Below are positions 5,572-7,268 of a DNA stretch of 7,268 nucleotides, one piece after another; position 1 is the first letter of the stretch, and each line of letters begins with the position of its first letter. The position numbers were made by a program, and so were the translations under genes. The notes under the pieces are model-generated. The model saw only the letters and a list, made by a program, of their open reading frames with translations, was not told the origin of the DNA and did not search any database. Origin of the DNA: CAZRUM01 sp964603435 (lineage in GTDB: Bacteria; Patescibacteriota; Patescibacteriia; Magasanikbacterales; UBA922); contig CAZRUM010000040.1 in the NCBI GenBank assembly GCA_964603435.1, positions 1 through 7,268 on the forward strand, written 5' to 3'.

Positions 5572-5601
5572 TTGACTGGTGGTCTTCTTTTTGTTTATAA
5601 T
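5572..5601 (+). promoter_or_regulatory. sigma70-type promoter of the plus-strand small gene
   Basis: TTGACT (5572-5577) and a perfect TATAAT (5596-5601) are 18 nt apart. Transcription should start near 5608, about 37 nt before the short upstream ORF. The promoter is divergent from the nad operon. Confidence 0.75.
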
Positions 5602-5644
5602 GTATATAAGCTGGTGCGTAAACGGAAATGGAAAGAGAGGGTCT

Positions 5645-5686
5645 ATGGTAGCCATTGCCAAAGAGAGAGAGAGCTTCCTCACATGA
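5645..5686 (+). CDS. 13-codon upstream ORF overlapping the next gene by ATGA
   Basis: ATG at 5645 follows AGAGAGG (5634-5640) by 4 nt and encodes MVAIAKERESFLT. It ends in TGA at 5684-5686, so its stop overlaps the ATG at 5683 as ATGA. That start has no good SD of its own, so ribosomes from this ORF may re-initiate there. The ORF contains an (AG)6 tract. Losing one AG unit would fuse it in frame to the downstream gene (MVAIAKERELPHMISST...). It may therefore be a leader peptide, a frameshifted true start, or a phase-variable start. Confidence 0.4.
   Translation: MVAIAKERESFLT
5662..5673 (+). repeat. (AG)6 dinucleotide tract in the upstream ORF
   Basis: Six AG units run without interruption inside codons 6-10 of the short ORF. 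Such a tract is prone to slippage. A change of one unit decides whether the ATG at 5645 is in frame with the downstream protein. Confidence 0.6.
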
Positions 5687-5901
5687 TTTCCAGTACGGAG
5701 TTTTGGGAAGTTGTGGAGGCTGACGAGAGCCAGACTTCCTATGCCAGGTTGATGGTCAAGGGTACGGATGTCACTTGCCAGCCGGTTGGTGGCGGTCGTG
5801 TCGTTTTGAACAGTGACCTGGGCATCATCTACTACAAAAGGATGGATGCAGAGGACAGGGCAAAGAAGTTGAACAGGATTTGGAACAAGAGTCGTTCGTG
5901 A
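5683..5901 (+). CDS. 72-residue hypothetical protein
   Basis: I do not recognise this protein. It is soluble, with no signal peptide or membrane segment. An acidic N-terminal half (EFWEVVEADESQTSYARLMV) is followed by a Gly-rich turn (VGGGRVV, 35-41), then a strand-like LGIIYYKR and a charged helix-like end (MDAEDRAKKLNRIWNKSRS). Codons are GC-richer than in the nad genes (AAC, GAC, ATC, GAG, CTG) and look like true coding sequence. A strong promoter lies upstream and a palindromic terminator about 90 nt downstream. Start choice is uncertain. ATG 5683 has no proper SD and may be reached by coupling from the ORF at 5645, or the gene may start at 5645 if the AG tract differs by one unit. The minus-strand frame across this region lacks these features. 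Confidence 0.75.
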   Translation: MISSTEFWEVVEADESQTSYARLMVKGTDVTCQPVGGGRVVLNSDLGIIYYKRMDAEDRAKKLNRIWNKSRS

Positions 5902-5935
5902 CAAGTCGTCTCAACAACACTCGCCCAACCACAAT

Positions 5936-5993
5936 AAGGAGATGTCCATGACGAGTACTTTGTAGATATTTGTCTATAGAGTAATGTCATGGA
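5936..5993 (+). promoter_or_regulatory. SD plus 5-codon ORF in a hairpin before the terminator
   Basis: AAGGAG (5936-5941) lies 6 nt before ATG at 5948, which reads MTSTL and stops at TAG (5963-5965). The ATG is buried in a hairpin: TCCATGAC (5945-5952) pairs with GTCATGGA (5986-5993), continued by TACT/AGTA (5956-5959 with 5980-5983) and TAGA/TCTA (5963-5966 with 5973-5976). No T run follows this hairpin. The terminator palindrome begins where it ends. It could be a translated mini-ORF that opens the hairpin, an mRNA 3' stabiliser, or a chance SD. Confidence 0.35.
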
Positions 5994-6040
5994 CAAAAAA
6001 CAGTAAAGACGCGATTAATCGCGTCTTTACTGTTTTTTGT
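5993..6040. terminator. bidirectional terminator, 24-bp perfect palindrome
   Basis: The 48-bp stretch is perfectly self-complementary about 6016/6017. It has a GC-rich middle (GACGCG / CGCGTC) and A/T ends that give a T run on both strands. It serves the plus-strand gene ending at 5901 and, on the other strand, the tRNA-Glu, whose last base it includes. Confidence 0.85.
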
Positions 6041-6111
6041 AGTCCCAAGGGGAATCGAACCCCTGTTCCCAGGATGAAAACCTGGTGTCCTAACCACTAG
6101 ACGATGGGACC
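6040..6111 (-). tRNA. tRNA-Glu, anticodon UUC
   Basis: The 72-nt cloverleaf reads acceptor GGTCCCA / TGGGACT, D arm GTCT-AGTGGTTA-GGAC and anticodon arm CCAGG-TTTTCAT-CCTGG, with anticodon TTC. A 4-nt variable loop and T arm AGGGG-TTCGATT-CCCCT follow. The discriminator is A and no CCA is encoded, so the CCA-adding enzyme must finish it. The first acceptor pair is G-U (G1 with U72). It decodes GAA and GAG. It has its own consensus promoter and an abutting terminator. Confidence 0.96.
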
Positions 6112-6127
6112 ATGTTAGAACGACAAA

Positions 6128-6156
6128 ATTATACTATATATAATAAAATATGTCAA
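6128..6156 (-). promoter_or_regulatory. perfect consensus promoter of tRNA-Glu
   Basis: On the minus strand TTGACA (6156-6151), a 17-nt spacer and TATAAT (6133-6128) match the sigma70 consensus exactly. Start would be near 6121, giving about 10 nt of precursor leader. Confidence 0.9.
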
Positions 6157-6175
6157 GAATAGTAGACTGTGTATT

Positions 6176-6245
6176 CAAAAACACCCTCATTTCCTCCGAT
6201 AATAATTTAATTATTTAAATCATTGTCGCAGGGAGGGTGTTTTTG
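6176..6245. repeat. 70-nt hairpin with 13-bp terminal inverted repeats, terminator-like on both strands
   Basis: CAAAAACACCCTC (6176-6188) is the exact reverse complement of 6233-6245. Inside, CCT/AGG (6193-6195 with 6230-6232), CGATAAT with ATTGTCG (6197-6203 with 6222-6228, one G-U pair) and AATTTAA-like arms (6205-6210 with 6215-6220) continue the pairing to a TTAT loop. A TTTTTG run ends the stem on either strand. It fills the gap between the tRNA promoter and the membrane-protein operon. It may be a bidirectional terminator, a small RNA, or a palindromic element. Confidence 0.6.
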
Positions 6246-6296
6246 AAAAAAATGAACATATAATTGAATTACCTCACACTCCACTGCTTTGCGATT

Positions 6297-6317
6297 GAAA
6301 AACCACATCTTTGTGGT
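6297..6317 (-). terminator. rho-independent terminator of the membrane-protein operon
   Basis: On the minus strand ACCACA-AAGA-TGTGGT forms a 6-bp stem with a 4-nt loop followed by TTTTTC. It starts 6 nt after the stop codon of the 85-residue gene. Confidence 0.75.
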
Positions 6318-6323
6318 GGAGGT

Positions 6324-6581
6324 CTATATGAGATACTCCAGCTTTCGGGCCAACTTTGTGAGGATCCAAGTGGTCCTACCGACGATAGCAGTGATCAGTA
6401 TGTGGAAAAAGATAATGAGCGGTGTGTTGAGCCCGCGAGCATCCAGTCCCAGGCTGATTGCTGCCGAGTTGATGCGAATCAGACGAGCAATCAATCCATG
6501 GCTATTTGCTACGAGTAGGAGAGTCACGATCATCGCGATGGCAGTGATTGTCAGCCACGGCCATCCCTTCGAGATTTTCAT
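6324..6581 (-). CDS. 85-residue protein with two membrane segments
   Basis: Two hydrophobic helices are evident, roughly residues 8-26 (WPWLTITAIAMIVTLLLVA) and 52-72 (within NTPLIIFFHILITAIVGRTTW). A short loop rich in Arg, Ile and Ser (LIARLIRINSAAISLGLDARG) links them, and a basic C-terminal tail (KLARKLEYL) follows. Topology is therefore a hairpin in the cytoplasmic membrane, probably with both ends inside. I recognise no family. AGGAGG lies 5 nt before the ATG. The upstream gene's TAG stop is part of the same TAGGAGG string, so the two genes are tightly coupled and probably work together. A terminator follows directly. Codons are GC-rich, as in its partner. A plus-strand frame across the same bases was rejected. 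Confidence 0.75.
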   Translation of the reverse strand: MKISKGWPWLTITAIAMIVTLLLVANSHGLIARLIRINSAAISLGLDARGLNTPLIIFFHILITAIVGRTTWILTKLARKLEYLI

Positions 6582-6590
6582 GGTGACCTC

Positions 6591-7076
6591 CTAGAGACTC
6601 TTACCGAGAGGTCCAGGGCGCAAATTACCATACTGTTCTTCTCCGGCCTCCTGGACGACGATCATGAACGGGAATTCCTGTCCCGAGAAGGCGTAGCCGA
6701 GGAAGGCATTCTCCATCGAATTCTCCATGGTGTATTCCCATCCCTGGAGACGAATGTATTCCTCCAGACCATCCGGGTTGAAGCGGACGATTTTGGTGTT
6801 GATGACCCTGGCGTCCGAGGGGATGGTGACCTTGAAGGGAAGCATGTTTGCGTAGGTCACGCGTGTGAACGGACTGGTGACATACCAACCCGGGTCTACC
6901 TGTTGCCAGACTTCTCCGTTGAGGGAGTCGTAGGCCACGCCGATCTCGTTGATCGTGACGTGGTTCAGGGAGGCGATGTAGAAGAGCGGTGCTCCCAACA
7001 TGACAATGATGAAGAGTGCCAGCGCTACTTTTCGTCTCCAGCTACCGAAGACCTGGGTGAAAGTCTGGTTCGACAT
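6591..7076 (-). CDS. 161-residue single-pass membrane protein with an SPFH/band-7-like start
   Basis: Residues 16-36 form one strong membrane helix (VALALFIIVMLGAPLFYIA) after a short basic N-terminus, so the rest is likely outside or periplasm-facing. Residues 40-85 (VTINEIGVAYDSLNGEVW through DPGWYVTSPFTRVTY and LPFKVTIPSD) resemble the opening strands of SPFH/prohibitin proteins, where V-G-V-Y, PG-hW--PF and V-hP recur. The family is usually 250 residues or more, with a long coiled-coil C-terminus. Here only about 75 residues follow, with no coiled coil, and the protein ends in PGPLGKSL. It is either a minimal variant or a look-alike. An AGGAG SD lies 9 nt before the ATG. A near-consensus promoter lies about 90 nt upstream. 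The stop overlaps the SD of the next gene. GC-rich codons differ from the nad genes. Confidence 0.75.
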   Translation of the reverse strand: MSNQTFTQVFGSWRRKVALALFIIVMLGAPLFYIASLNHVTINEIGVAYDSLNGEVWQQVDPGWYVTSPFTRVTYANMLPFKVTIPSDARVINTKIVRFNPDGLEEYIRLQGWEYTMENSMENAFLGYAFSGQEFPFMIVVQEAGEEQYGNLRPGPLGKSL

Positions 7077-7164
7077 GGGTAAAACTCCTGTTCTTTTTTC
7101 CTTTAGCGTCTTGTGTTCACTACCGCGAAATCCACGGTTTGTGAAAAAACAAAGACTTCAAATA

Positions 7165-7193
7165 ATTCTAGTATATATTAATAATTATGTCAA
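7165..7193 (-). promoter_or_regulatory. promoter of the two-gene membrane operon
   Basis: On the minus strand TTGACA (7193-7188), a 17-nt spacer and TAGAAT (7170-7165) match consensus at 11 of 12 positions. Start near 7158 gives a leader of about 80 nt. The leader holds a small hairpin, CCGTG-GATTT-CGCGG (7137-7123), followed by a purine-rich run before the SD. Confidence 0.85.
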
Positions 7194-7213
7194 TGCGAGA
7201 CATGGATATTTTT

Positions 7214-7237
7214 TTGGCTAAATCTAGCCAATTTTTT
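7214..7237 (+). terminator. terminator-like hairpin upstream of the membrane operon
   Basis: TTGGCTA-AATC-TAGCCAA (7214-7231) is a perfect 7-bp stem with a 4-nt loop followed by six T on the plus strand. On the minus strand an A run follows, so it would terminate only plus-strand transcripts. No plus-strand gene between 6040 and here is convincing. It may stop antisense transcription of the membrane operon, or be a protein-binding site just upstream of its promoter. Confidence 0.45.
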
Positions 7238-7256
7238 GTTTCCACAGTTTACTCTA

Positions 7257-7262
7257 TTGACA
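7257..7262 (+). promoter_or_regulatory. possible -35 element at the right edge
   Basis: A consensus TTGACA lies 6 bp from the window end on the plus strand. The matching -10 would fall outside, so it cannot be confirmed. It may serve a divergent gene to the right. Confidence 0.2.
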
Positions 7263-7268
7263 CATAAT

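Noticed and set aside
5542..5904. Minus-strand open frame of 120 codons opposite the 72-residue gene
   Set aside because: It runs through the plus-strand promoter, has no SD, and its composition is unlike protein-coding sequence. The plus-strand frame has promoter, terminator and coding-like codons.
6328..6594. Plus-strand ORF of 88 codons with GGAGG 5 nt before its ATG, antisense to the 85-residue membrane protein
   Set aside because: The GGAGG lies just beside the minus-strand terminator stem. The frame uses many AGA, AGG and CGA codons, and no plus-strand promoter or terminator fits. The minus-strand gene has an SD, coupling, membrane helices and a terminator.
1..7268. CRISPR array, insertion sequence with transposase, or replication origin
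   Set aside because: No regularly spaced direct repeats, no transposase-like frame and no cluster of DnaA-box-like sites were seen.

Overview
The window looks like chromosomal sequence from a small-genome, AT-rich bacterium, most plausibly a member of the Candidate Phyla Radiation (Patescibacteria). This is an inference. It rests on A/T-ended codons in the metabolic genes, missing Shine-Dalgarno (SD) sequences before those genes, an archaeal-type nucleotide adenylyltransferase and a tRNA without an encoded CCA. TAA, TAG and TGA all end genes here, so the UGA-recoded lineages are unlikely.

Positions 1-5529 hold a minus-strand NAD locus. In transcription order it contains a small zinc-ribbon protein, nadE, a nadM-nadA fusion, nadC, nadB, and the first codons of another gene that overlaps nadB by ATGA. 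Together they cover the whole de novo route. Aspartate goes to iminoaspartate (NadB), then quinolinate (NadA), then nicotinate mononucleotide (NadC), then the dinucleotide (adenylyltransferase domain), then NAD (NadE). The adenylyltransferase fused to NadA supplies the step that would otherwise need a separate NadD. Two related palindromic repeats of about 100-120 bp sit in frame inside nadC and nadM-nadA. Two AT-rich palindromes fill the nadE/nadMA and nadMA/nadC spacers.

Between nadC and nadB lies a GC-richer plus-strand unit of about 300 nt. It has a possible promoter, a perfect SD, a 12-codon ORF ending in UAG, a predicted pseudoknot, several long-range and local stems, and a rho-independent terminator. 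It resembles no RNA family I recognise and is the most novel-looking part of the window.

Positions 5530-7268 differ in style, with GC-rich codons, strong SDs, near-consensus promoters and clear terminators. A plus-strand 72-residue hypothetical protein is preceded by a short coupled ORF with an (AG)6 tract. A tRNA-Glu(UUC) on the minus strand has a perfect sigma70-type promoter and shares a 24-bp palindromic terminator with the plus-strand gene. A minus-strand operon of two small membrane proteins follows, the first with a segment resembling the start of SPFH/band-7 proteins. The non-coding gaps here hold hairpins and promoters.
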